Shown in pieces: positions 1-7,095 of a stretch of DNA of 8,238 nucleotides (positions are counted from its first letter, which is position 1; each line of letters begins with the position of its first letter). The DNA is taken from NCBI GenBank assembly GCA_050253255.1, contig JBFWJK010000157.1, positions 1-8,238 on the forward strand, given 5' to 3'. Source of the DNA: JACKCP01 sp050253255. GTDB taxonomy: Bacteria; Desulfobacterota; Desulfobacteria; Desulfobacterales; JACKCP01. Position numbers and translations under genes: made by a program. The notes under the pieces are model-generated. The model did not search any database, had not been told where the DNA came from, and saw only the letters and a program-made list of their open reading frames with translations.

Positions 1-197
1 CCGTCGACTTTTCGAACGGAACAATTTATCTTCCAAACGGCAATTTTGCAGAAAACGGCAGAATCGATATTAAAGACATGCAGAAAATAAAAACTCAAAA
101 TGAACTGAACCCGCAGGAAATTGAAAAAATCATAAAAAAACACACAGGAAAAGATATTGATTTTGAACTTGCAGAAATCACTGCGGTTAAACAATAG
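1..197 (+). CDS. 3' end of an unrecognised protein (partial)
   Basis: An open frame enters from the left edge (first full codon at position 3) and runs 64 codons to a TAG at 195-197. The fragment begins VDFSNGTIYLPNGNF and ends FELAEITAVKQ. It is hydrophilic and rich in Lys, Glu, Asn and Ile, with a middle stretch (NPQEIEKIIKKHTGKD) that looks helical. I see no membrane segment, Cys cluster or family motif, so no function is offered. Codon use (many AAA, GAA, ATA and CTT codons) matches the genes to the right, which supports a genuine coding end. The stop lies 14 bp before the start of the next gene on the same strand, so the two are probably co-transcribed and the promoter lies outside the window. 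Confidence 0.6.
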   Translation, partial: VDFSNGTIYLPNGNFAENGRIDIKDMQKIKTQNELNPQEIEKIIKKHTGKDIDFELAEITAVKQ

Positions 198-211
198 AAA
201 CGGCGGTTAAA

Positions 212-1765
212 ATGCTTGACGCTAAAGAATTTTTCCACCAGGGAACCCTTACAATCTGCGGAACACTTGATGAAGACCGAATGCTTGATGACTGTTTCAG
301 GTTTCTTAAAAAATTCATTCCTTTAAACGGTCTCATGACAGGAGTTTATCATACTGATTCAGGGACAGTTGAGGTAATATCATACACTTCAGAAATAAAC
401 CTTACATTCAAGGCACAGGAACTCAAACTTTCCAAATCAGACATTGAATATGTGGAATCAACAATAGGTTCTGTCCTTTTACTTGAAAGGCTTGAAGACA
501 ACCCTGTGGGGATAAGAATGAAGACAGCCTTTAATCTCCCTGAGCTTTCTTCTGTTGTCCTGAGGCTTAAAGTTGAAGATCAGAGAATCGGAGCAATAAT
601 AGCCTTTGCCAGGGGAAACCGCAAATTTACCTGGGAGCACGGGAAAATCCTTTCAATTCTCCATGACCCGTTTGCAATAGCAATTTCAAATATTTTAAGA
701 TTTAAAGAACTTTCAAGGCTCAAAGACCTCTTAAAGGATGAAAATATCTATCTTCACGAAGAACTCAGAAAAATTCAGGGTAATATTGTCATAGGAGAAG
801 ATTCGGGCCTGAGGGAGGTAATGGATATGGTCGCTCAGGTTGCTCCCCTTGAAAGCAAGGTTTTAATACTTGGAGAAACAGGAGTCGGCAAGGAACTGAT
901 CGCCTCTTCCATACATGACAGTTCAAAAAGAAGAAACAGGCCGTTTATCAGAGTAAACTGCGGAGCAATACCGGAATCACTTATTGACAGTGAACTTTTC
1001 GGCCATGAAAAAGGATCGTTTACAGGTGCCTTGTCAGCCAAAAAAGGTAAATTTGAAAGGGCTGACAATGGAACAATTTTTCTTGATGAAATCGGTGAAC
1101 TTCCTCTTCATGTGCAGACAAGGCTTTTAAGGGTTCTTCAGACAGGTGAATATGAAAGAGTGGGAGGCAGTGAAACTCTAAAGGCAGATGTAAGAATAAT
1201 TGCTGCAACAAACAGGAATCTTGAAGAACTTGTAAAAAAAGGACTTTTCAGAGAAGATCTCTGGTACAGACTCAATGTATTTCCGATATTCATCCCGCCC
1301 CTCAGACAGAGAATAAACGATATTCCAATACTTACGGACTATTTTATAAAAAGAAAGCTCAGGGAACTAAACCTCAGACTTAATCCTTCAGTTTCTGAAA
1401 AGGGTATTGCAAGGCTTATGTCCTATTCATGGCCGGGGGATGTAAGAGAGCTTGAAAATGCTGTTGAAAGAGAGCTTATAAGAGCAAAGGCAAAAAACTG
1501 CGAAACCCTGAATTTCAGCGAATATGAAAACAATAGAAACCCGATTGAAATACCTGTTCCATTAAAACAAAGCAGCAGTTATCAGTCCCTGCTCTCAATT
1601 GACGAAGTTTTAAAAAACCATATTGAAAAAGTTCTTGAATCGACAAAAGGAAAAATTCAGGGAGAAAACGGAGCTGCAAAAATCCTGGAAGTACATCCAA
1701 GCACTCTTCGCCACAAAATGACAAAACTTAACATAGCTTTCGGGAAAAAAGTTAAAAATCAATGA
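212..1765 (+). CDS. GAF-domain sigma-54-dependent transcriptional activator (FhlA-like architecture), EBP1
   Basis: A 517-residue bacterial enhancer-binding protein, which would remodel sigma-54 RNA polymerase by ATP hydrolysis. Residues about 10-162 form a GAF-like sensor. A helical linker follows (about 165-188), then the AAA+ domain: Walker A GETGVGKE (221-228), sigma-54 contact loop GSFTGA (268-273), Walker B GTIFLDE (287-293), sensor I ATN (332-334), arginine-finger region FREDLWYRL (346-354) and sensor II WPGDVREL (407-414). A Fis-type helix-turn-helix closes the protein (about 484-508, with PSTLRHKM). There is no receiver domain, so control by a partner kinase is unlikely; ligand sensing by the GAF domain is inferred. 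The contact loop carries Ser where most family members have Ala. The start ATG at 212 has no strong Shine-Dalgarno sequence, only CGGCGG at 201-206, and may rely on coupling to the upstream gene 14 bp away. The target is unknown: the 226-bp gap downstream holds no sigma-54 promoter I could find. Class assignment is very secure. Confidence 0.95.
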   Translation: MLDAKEFFHQGTLTICGTLDEDRMLDDCFRFLKKFIPLNGLMTGVYHTDSGTVEVISYTSEINLTFKAQELKLSKSDIEYVESTIGSVLLLERLEDNPVGIRMKTAFNLPELSSVVLRLKVEDQRIGAIIAFARGNRKFTWEHGKILSILHDPFAIAISNILRFKELSRLKDLLKDENIYLHEELRKIQGNIVIGEDSGLREVMDMVAQVAPLESKVLILGETGVGKELIASSIHDSSKRRNRPFIRVNCGAIPESLIDSELFGHEKGSFTGALSAKKGKFERADNGTIFLDEIGELPLHVQTRLLRVLQTGEYERVGGSETLKADVRIIAATNRNLEELVKKGLFREDLWYRLNVFPIFIPPLRQRINDIPILTDYFIKRKLRELNLRLNPSVSEKGIARLMSYSWPGDVRELENAVERELIRAKAKNCETLNFSEYENNRNPIEIPVPLKQSSSYQSLLSIDEVLKNHIEKVLESTKGKIQGENGAAKILEVHPSTLRHKMTKLNIAFGKKVKNQ

Positions 1766-1772
1766 TATCATT
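1761..1772. repeat. 12-bp perfect palindrome over the EBP1 stop codon
   Basis: AATGATATCATT is a perfect palindrome that contains the TGA stop of the first activator. It is very A+T rich, lacks a loop and is followed by only four T residues, so it is a poor intrinsic terminator. It could be a protein-binding site or chance; nothing else supports a role. Confidence 0.3.
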
Positions 1773-1829
1773 TTATTATGTAAAACCTTTCCGCTTGTCT
1801 TAAGTCTCAAATTAATATATTTTTATAAA

Positions 1830-1859
1830 AAACTGAATAAAGTCTTTCATATTCAGTTT
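1830..1859. repeat. Perfect 10-bp inverted repeat upstream of the chemoreceptor gene
   Basis: AAACTGAATA (1830-1839) and TATTCAGTTT (1850-1859) are exact reverse complements separated by 10 bases. The stem has only two G-C pairs and no T run follows on the + strand, so a dyad operator fits better than a rho-independent terminator. On the minus strand the stem runs into a T tract, but no minus-strand gene ends here. The repeat lies 133 bp before the chemoreceptor ATG, a usual place for a regulator site. The rest of the 226-bp gap (1766-1991) shows no convincing sigma-54, sigma-28 or sigma-70 promoter. Confidence 0.5.
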
Positions 1860-1991
1860 AAAGCTCAGTGCAGGCCTTACCCAGAAAAAATCATTAACAA
1901 AATGTTTATTCCGTCTTTTTCATAATTGATCACGGCTCGGTCTGATATTCAGTAAAAGAATATTTCTTCATCAAAATTCCGGGAGTAAAAC

Positions 1992-4370
1992 ATGCTCAAC
2001 AGATTATCCTTTAAAAAAAAGCTGATTATAATTACTGCCCTGCTTATTTTGATACCTATAATTACAGTTTCGGGCTTCAATATCCACCAGTTCATGCAGA
2101 TGAATAAAACCGCAGCCAGAAATGCATCTGAAGGACTGAGAAAAGAAGCGGAAAAATCTCTGGAGCTTAGCATAAAATCGGCAAGAAATGACATAGAACT
2201 TATAGCTCAGGTAATCACCCGGAATGCACAGGCAATTGCCTCTTCAAAAAATCTGATCCAGTTCATATCAACATCAGACGGAAATATTGAAGAAATGAGC
2301 AGCTCCATAAAAAACAGAATAAACTCCATCACTGATTTTCTCACCATTCTATGCAATAACCAGATAAAGCTTATAGAAGAAACACAAGGAAACATTCCCA
2401 AGATAAAACTCACTGAAACTGCAAAAAAATTTGCTGCTGAAGAAATTGAAAAAATAAGAATCGGTAAAAAAGGCTACTCCTATGTCCTTGACTCTCAGGG
2501 GGTTACAGTTGTTCACCCTGTTGAAAAGCTCAGAAACGTCAACGTGATAAAAGACCTCAAGGTCAAAGAACTTGAACCAGTAATCTCAACAAAGGAAGCA
2601 TCTCATACAAAAATTATTACATACACGTATAACAATGAAAAAAAATTTGTTTCATTCAGATATGTGCCGGAATGGGACTGGATAATAAGCACAAGCGGAC
2701 TTTGGCCAGAACTTGCATCGGAAGCATTATCCTCATTAACATCAGAACTTGCAGATATAACAGAAAACTCTACAGCTGAAATAAAGGGAGCCCATAAAAA
2801 ACTCATTGAAAAAATAAGTTTTATAAGGCCTGACGGCGATCTGTTTTTTTCTTTTTCGGACAAAGACATAATTCTGGAAAACAGAAACGTAAAAAACCAG
2901 AAATGGTTCAAGGAAATGCTGAAATCAGAATCTGTATATAATTCCGGTGCAATAATCCCGGAAGGTTCTGAAAATACCGTGATGATAGTTTCAGCCCCTG
3001 TTTTTTCAAATAATCAGCTCAAAGGGTATGCCGTTATAACCATGAACTGGGATATAATCTGGGAAAAACTGTCCGGATACAAATACGGTTCAGGGTATGT
3101 CTCTGTCACAGATGAAAATGCCGTGATACTGTCGCACCCGAAATACAGCCTCAAACACGGTATAAATCTTACCAATCCCAAATTCGGGGAACTTTCAAAA
3201 ATAGCAGTCGAGGATCTTGTCACAGGCAGGGAAGGAATAAGGCAGTATGTTTTTGAAGGAATAGAAAAAATCTTTGCATTCAGTCCTTTGAAAATAGGAG
3301 AAAAAACATATTCCATTGCTGCAAATATACCTGTCGAAGAATTTCTCGCTTCTGTAAACGCCCTTAAAAAAGAGTCTGAAGAAAAACTTTACAGTCTTTA
3401 TAAAATGATTGCTTTAAGCACATTTATATTTTCATTTGCCGGAATACTCACAGGTTTTTTCTTCAGCTCAGGGATTTCACGCCAGCTTGGAATGATAGCT
3501 GAAAACCTTAAAGCAGGATCAGACGAACTATACAATGCCTCTGAACAAATTTCAGATTCAAGCCAGCAGCTTGCTGAAGAAGCATCAAGACAGGCGGCAG
3601 GAATTGAAGAAACCTCATCTGCAATTGAAGAACTGACTCAAATGATAAGCAGCAACTCTCAAAACGCTGCTGAATCTGAAAATATAATGAAAGAAACAAT
3701 ATCTTCAATGATTCTTTCTTCAAAGGGAATGAAAGAGCTGTCACAGTCAATGGGATCAATTTCAAAATCAAGCGAGGAAACATTTAAAATTATTAGGACA
3801 ATAGATGAAATTGCTTTCCAGACAAATCTTCTTGCTCTTAATGCTGCAGTAGAGGCTGCAAGGGCAGGAGAAGCCGGAGCAGGTTTTGCTGTTGTTGCAG
3901 ATGAAGTAAGAAGTCTTGCATCCAAGGCTTCAAACGCCGCAAAAGACACCTCATTAATAATTCAGGGAACAGTAAAAAAAATTGAGGACACCACAAAAAC
4001 CACCGAAAAAACATATTCTGATTTTCTAAAACTTCAAAGCAATGCAGAAAAAATAAAAGCACTTATATCTGAAATTGCCTCTGCGTCAATGGAACAGTCC
4101 CATGGGGTAAAACAGATAAGTACAGCAACCAGCGAGCTTGATCAGATAACTCAAAAAAATGCATCAAACGCCGAAGAATCGGCATCAGCATCAGAAGAAC
4201 TGAGCACACAGGCACACCAGGTGGCAAATATTGTAAAGGAACTTGTCTCAATCATTGAAGGCAGAAGAAACGCCCAGGAAAACACGAATAAAAAAATTTC
4301 TGCAGGAAAAAAACTTTACCATAAAAAACCAAGACTTTTAAAACAGCCCCTAAAAAAACTGAACTGGTAA
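1992..4370 (+). CDS. Methyl-accepting chemotaxis protein with tandem Cache-type periplasmic sensor
   Basis: A 792-residue transmembrane chemoreceptor that should signal to CheA/CheW. TM1 spans about residues 10-28 and TM2 about 472-492, leaving some 440 periplasmic residues. Two Cache-like modules are visible there. The first is about 155-235, with GKKGYSYVLDSQGVTVVHP and later PEWDWIISTSG, typical of single Cache (sCache_2) domains. The second is about 275-450, with WFKEML, a PVFSNNQLKGYAVI strand pair and GSGYVSVTDENAVILSHP, resembling dCache_1. No clear HAMP domain follows TM2. The cytoplasmic part has methylation-type motifs (AAGIEETSSA at 535-544, ASNAEESASA at 724-733) and the conserved hairpin tip around EIAFQTNLLALNAAVEAARA (606-625). 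The tail after about 757 is strongly basic and lacks a CheR-binding NWETF-type pentapeptide. GGGAG at 1981-1985, 6 bases before the ATG, supports the start. No che genes are adjacent. The ligand cannot be read from the sequence; Cache receptors often bind organic or amino acids. Confidence 0.95.
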   Translation: MLNRLSFKKKLIIITALLILIPIITVSGFNIHQFMQMNKTAARNASEGLRKEAEKSLELSIKSARNDIELIAQVITRNAQAIASSKNLIQFISTSDGNIEEMSSSIKNRINSITDFLTILCNNQIKLIEETQGNIPKIKLTETAKKFAAEEIEKIRIGKKGYSYVLDSQGVTVVHPVEKLRNVNVIKDLKVKELEPVISTKEASHTKIITYTYNNEKKFVSFRYVPEWDWIISTSGLWPELASEALSSLTSELADITENSTAEIKGAHKKLIEKISFIRPDGDLFFSFSDKDIILENRNVKNQKWFKEMLKSESVYNSGAIIPEGSENTVMIVSAPVFSNNQLKGYAVITMNWDIIWEKLSGYKYGSGYVSVTDENAVILSHPKYSLKHGINLTNPKFGELSKIAVEDLVTGREGIRQYVFEGIEKIFAFSPLKIGEKTYSIAANIPVEEFLASVNALKKESEEKLYSLYKMIALSTFIFSFAGILTGFFFSSGISRQLGMIAENLKAGSDELYNASEQISDSSQQLAEEASRQAAGIEETSSAIEELTQMISSNSQNAAESENIMKETISSMILSSKGMKELSQSMGSISKSSEETFKIIRTIDEIAFQTNLLALNAAVEAARAGEAGAGFAVVADEVRSLASKASNAAKDTSLIIQGTVKKIEDTTKTTEKTYSDFLKLQSNAEKIKALISEIASASMEQSHGVKQISTATSELDQITQKNASNAEESASASEELSTQAHQVANIVKELVSIIEGRRNAQENTNKKISAGKKLYHKKPRLLKQPLKKLNW

Positions 4371-4401
4371 GCCTGATAAGCTTCTGTCGGGGAAACAAAG
4401 A

Positions 4402-5967
4402 TCAGAGTGCTTCTTTTTTCATGACTATACCCAGTTTTTTCATTTTACTTCTCAGGGTTGAAGGATTTATTCCAAGAATATCTGCAGCTCCGTTTTTACC
4501 TTCCACTCTGCACCCTGAAATTTTAAGAGCTTTTTTTATATATTCTCTTGTCATCTCTTCAAGAGGGACAATTTTTTCACATACCTCTGCAGCCTTGTCT
4601 TCCTCAGGGAAGCTGTCAGCTCTTAGAATATTGTCAAATGAAACAAGGTCATTGTTTTTCTTTAAAATCAGAGACCTTTCAATTATGTTTTCAAGTTCTC
4701 TTACGTTTCCGGGCCAGTTGTAATTTTCAAGCTGATTGAGTGACAGATCCGTAAATCCGGGTATTTTTTCCAGATTCATTTCAAATGATTTTTTTCTGAT
4801 AAAATATTGAGCAAGCTCTTTTATATCTTCTTTTCTTTCTCTCAGGGGAGGAATATAAATCGGGAAAACACTGAGCCTGAACCAGAGGTCTTTTCGAAAT
4901 CTTTTTTCTTTTACCATTTTTAAAAGATCACGGTTTGTTGCGGCAATGACTCTCACATTGACCATTACAGGAGAATTACCTCCCACCCTGTGAAATTCCA
5001 TTGTCTGCAGCACCCTTAAAAGCTTTGCCTGAGCTCCGGGAGAAAGCTCTCCTATTTCATCGAGAAAAACAGTTCCCTTATCAGCCTGCTCAAAAAAGCC
5101 TCTCTTTCTTGCAAAAGCTCCGGTAAAAGCTCCTTTTTCATGCCCGAAAAGCTCACTGTCCATAAGAGTTTCAGGAATTGCGCCGCAATTTACTTTGACC
5201 ATTTTCTCTTTTCGTCTTCCAGACATTTTATGGATTGCATCGGCAAAGAGTTCCTTTCCTGTTCCTGTTTCCCCTGAAATCAGGACCGGGCTGTCAAGGC
5301 CTGCAACCTGCCTTGCAAGACTGAAAACATTTTTAAGTCCGTTTTCAGTGCCGATTATTTCTTTTGCGGACACGCTTGCAAGGGAATATTCCAGAAGTTC
5401 CTTTTCCCTTGAAAGGTCTTCGTTTTTTTTCAGCACTTCCCTGTGGTGCAACAGATTCAGGACAGCTCCCACAAGCTGTCTTTTTACAAGCTTCATTATA
5501 CTGAGGTGCTTTTCATTGAAAACATCCAGGCCTCTTGCAACCATTCCGAAACCTCCGATAAGCGGAAGCACAATATCAAAGGCAACAAGCATGACTGAAA
5601 AATCCTCGTCATAACCGAAAATTCTCGAACTGACTTTTTTCTGAAAATGAGACCTGATCTGTTTTAAAACAGCGCTTTCACTGCTGTTTAAAACTGCAAC
5701 TTCATTGAGCCTTATATTTTCAGGTACAAAAATATCAATATTTTCAAACCTTATTTTTTCATCGATCAGAACACCTTTTTTTTCAGTCGCCTCTGCAAGA
5801 TAGGATAGTTCATTTTTTCTTATGTCATATGTAAACACATGCACAAGATCAGAAGGAACATATTCCTTTAAAAGAAGAAGGGTTTTGTGAAGCGATTTTT
5901 CAAGATCAAGGCTTGAATACAGTGACATTGTTATATCCTGGATAAGCCTTTCCTTACTGTCCCCCAT
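4402..5967 (-). CDS. GAF-like sigma-54-dependent transcriptional activator, EBP2, divergent from the dehydrogenase gene
   Basis: A 521-residue enhancer-binding protein, paralogous to EBP1. Residues about 5-175 form a GAF-like sensor, followed by a charged linker (about 175-200) and the AAA+ domain: Walker A GETGTGKE (232-239), canonical GAFTGA loop (279-284), Walker B GTVFLDE (298-304), sensor I ATN (343-345), arginine-finger region FRKDLWFRL (357-365) and sensor II WPGNVREL (418-425). A Fis-type helix-turn-helix lies at about 490-513 (PSTLRSKMKKLGI). All ATPase and sigma-54 contact motifs are intact and there is no receiver domain, so a ligand rather than phosphorylation probably controls it. 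On the minus strand AGAGG (plus-strand 5973-5977) sits 5 bases before the ATG, which supports this start. The gene is divergent from the acyl-CoA dehydrogenase-type gene across 188 bp that hold a sigma-54 promoter facing that gene, the classic layout of an activator beside its target. It converges on the chemoreceptor with a 31-bp gap that shows no clear terminator. Confidence 0.95.
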   Translation of the reverse strand: MGDSKERLIQDITMSLYSSLDLEKSLHKTLLLLKEYVPSDLVHVFTYDIRKNELSYLAEATEKKGVLIDEKIRFENIDIFVPENIRLNEVAVLNSSESAVLKQIRSHFQKKVSSRIFGYDEDFSVMLVAFDIVLPLIGGFGMVARGLDVFNEKHLSIMKLVKRQLVGAVLNLLHHREVLKKNEDLSREKELLEYSLASVSAKEIIGTENGLKNVFSLARQVAGLDSPVLISGETGTGKELFADAIHKMSGRRKEKMVKVNCGAIPETLMDSELFGHEKGAFTGAFARKRGFFEQADKGTVFLDEIGELSPGAQAKLLRVLQTMEFHRVGGNSPVMVNVRVIAATNRDLLKMVKEKRFRKDLWFRLSVFPIYIPPLRERKEDIKELAQYFIRKKSFEMNLEKIPGFTDLSLNQLENYNWPGNVRELENIIERSLILKKNNDLVSFDNILRADSFPEEDKAAEVCEKIVPLEEMTREYIKKALKISGCRVEGKNGAADILGINPSTLRSKMKKLGIVMKKEAL

Positions 5968-5974
5968 ACAAACC

Positions 5975-5999
5975 TCTGAATTTAACAGTTCATCTGAAT
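5975..5999. repeat. Direct repeat TCTGAAT, 18 bp apart
   Basis: TCTGAAT occurs at 5975-5981 and again at 5993-5999, each followed within two bases by TAA-like sequence. The spacing of 18 bp is just under two helical turns. The first copy overlaps the ribosome-binding site of EBP2, so a protein bound here could influence EBP2 expression. Short repeats in A+T-rich DNA often arise by chance. Confidence 0.25.
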
Positions 6000-6008
6000 A
6001 TAAAAAAC

Positions 6009-6030
6009 AAACTACTTTATTTAGCAGTTT
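6009..6030. promoter_or_regulatory. Imperfect inverted repeat, candidate activator-binding site for the sigma-54 promoter
   Basis: AAACTACT (6009-6016) and AGCAGTTT (6023-6030) pair at seven of eight positions across a 6-base spacer. The centre lies about 83 bp upstream of the start site predicted from the sigma-54 promoter, within the usual range for an enhancer-binding-protein site. Fis-type helix-turn-helix activators bind dyads of about this size. Assignment to EBP2 is inferred from position alone. Confidence 0.4.
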
Positions 6031-6076
6031 TTTTCCACAGAAAACAAAATTACCAGTAAAAACAGCTTAAACATAA

Positions 6077-6092
6077 TGGTATATTTTTTGCT
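6077..6092 (+). promoter_or_regulatory. Sigma-54 (RpoN) -24/-12 promoter driving the dehydrogenase gene
   Basis: TGGTATATTTTTTGCT matches the general sigma-54 pattern TGG-YRYR-N4-TTGCW at every defined position. The GG (6078-6079) and GC (6090-6091) are separated by the required 10 bases, and the T-rich stretch before GC is typical. It departs from the strongest consensus (TGGCACG) in the -24 arm. Transcription would start near 6103, giving an untranslated leader of about 53 bases before the ATG at 6156. The divergent neighbour is a sigma-54 activator, which strongly raises the prior. A TATAAAT overlaps the -12 end but has no matching -35 element. Confidence 0.7.
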
Positions 6093-6155
6093 ATAAATCT
6101 CTGGATAAAGTGAAATAAAAAAATTTTTCAACCTAAAACATACTCAGGAGTTATA

Positions 6156-7061
6156 ATGAGCCCTAAAATCAAAAAAGTTCTTATTCTCGGTGCAGGTACA
6201 ATGGGACAGCAGATCGGACTTCAGTGTGCTGTATCCGGTTTTGACGTGACTATTTATGATATAAATGATGATTTCATCAAAAAAGCCGAAGAAAGACTTC
6301 CCCGTCTGGCAAAAAAAGTTGCAGATTCAGGAAGATTTACACATGAGGCCGCTGAAAAGGGAGTAAAAAAAGTAAAATTCACTACAGACCCTGTTGAAGC
6401 AGGAAAAGATGCAGACATAATAAATGAGTCCGTTCCTGAAGACCCGAAACTCAAAGGCAGAGTTTTTGCGCAGTTCAATGAAATCTGCCCTGAGCATACA
6501 GTCTTTACCACAAACACATCAACTCTTGTACCGTCGATGTTTGCAGATGCTTCGGGAAGACCTGAAAAACTCTGTGCTCTTCATTTCCATGATCTTCAGC
6601 TCACAAACGTGGTAGATATAATGCCCCACCCGAAAACATCGGAAGAAACACTTGAAATTGTGAGACAGTTTACAAAAGACATTGACCATTATGCAATAGA
6701 GCTTAAAAAAGAATATCATGGGTATGTTTTCAACAATATGCTTTCAACTCTTTTTGCAACAGCCCTGACTCTTGCAAGCAGAGAGGTTGCATCATACGAA
6801 GATATCGACAAAGCATGGATGGGAGTTTTAAAGGCTCCCATAGGCCCTTTTGGAATGATGGACTCTGTAGGTCTTGAAACAGTCTGGAAAATAACTGATT
6901 TCTGGGCAAACACCTTAAACGACAAGCAGTCAAAGAAAAATGCGGAATTTCTCAAAAAATTTGTTGATGAAGGAAACCTTGGAATCAAGACCAAAAAAGG
7001 TTTTTATGAATATCCTGAGGCAGATTATTTCAAACCTGAATTTCTCAAGGGAATAAAATAA
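6156..7061 (+). CDS. 3-hydroxyacyl-CoA dehydrogenase (NAD-dependent, monofunctional)
   Basis: A 301-residue soluble enzyme expected to oxidise L-3-hydroxyacyl-CoA to 3-ketoacyl-CoA with NAD+, in beta-oxidation or a related acyl-CoA pathway. The N-terminal Rossmann fold has GAGTMG (12-17) and an acidic D35 at the end of the second strand, favouring NAD over NADP. Further family marks are ESVPEDPKLKG (91-101), NTSTL (120-124, with the substrate-side Ser), the catalytic His in ALHFHD (H143), N193 in GYVFNNML, and the C-terminal GPFGMMDSVGL (230-240) and LGIKTKKGFYEYP (275-287). It recalls the 3-hydroxybutyryl-CoA dehydrogenase-like branch that carries VPEDP and STLxPS. Odd: the catalytic Glu position reads Asp (D154 in VVDIMPHP), and the His-to-acid spacing is 11 rather than 12 residues. 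Length is normal for one-domain members. AGGAG at 6146-6150, 5 bases before the ATG, fixes the start. The gene has its own sigma-54 promoter and a hairpin after the stop, so it is probably a single-gene unit. Chain-length preference is not readable. Confidence 0.9.
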   Translation: MSPKIKKVLILGAGTMGQQIGLQCAVSGFDVTIYDINDDFIKKAEERLPRLAKKVADSGRFTHEAAEKGVKKVKFTTDPVEAGKDADIINESVPEDPKLKGRVFAQFNEICPEHTVFTTNTSTLVPSMFADASGRPEKLCALHFHDLQLTNVVDIMPHPKTSEETLEIVRQFTKDIDHYAIELKKEYHGYVFNNMLSTLFATALTLASREVASYEDIDKAWMGVLKAPIGPFGMMDSVGLETVWKITDFWANTLNDKQSKKNAEFLKKFVDEGNLGIKTKKGFYEYPEADYFKPEFLKGIK

Positions 7062-7070
7062 TTTATTGAA

Positions 7071-7095
7071 TTGCCGGTTTTCATAAGACCGGCAA
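7071..7095 (+). terminator. Hairpin after the dehydrogenase gene, probable terminator
   Basis: TTGCCGGT (7071-7078) and ACCGGCAA (7088-7095) form a perfect 8-bp stem with a 9-base loop, which a T-G and a T-A pair can shorten. It begins 9 bp after the stop codon and is much richer in G+C than its surroundings. No T run follows, so it is not a textbook rho-independent terminator; it may end transcription with help or protect the 3' end of the message. Confidence 0.55.

Noticed and set aside
1825..1859. Inverted repeat read as a minus-strand intrinsic terminator because of a following T tract
   Set aside because: No minus-strand gene ends here and the stem has only two G-C pairs.
4371..4401. 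Bidirectional terminator between the convergent chemoreceptor and EBP2 genes
   Set aside because: Only a 4-bp AAGC/GCTT pairing is visible and there is no T run in either direction.
5195..5614. 139-residue open frame on the + strand inside EBP2
   Set aside because: It is antisense to the conserved AAA+ and GAF-like coding sequence, has low-complexity Ser/Arg/Phe composition and no ribosome-binding site of note.
6023..6037. Possible minus-strand sigma-54 promoter for EBP2 (TGG...GC reading left)
   Set aside because: The GG and GC elements are separated by 9 rather than 10 bases and the -12 arm reads CTGCT; sigma-54 promoters tolerate spacing changes poorly.
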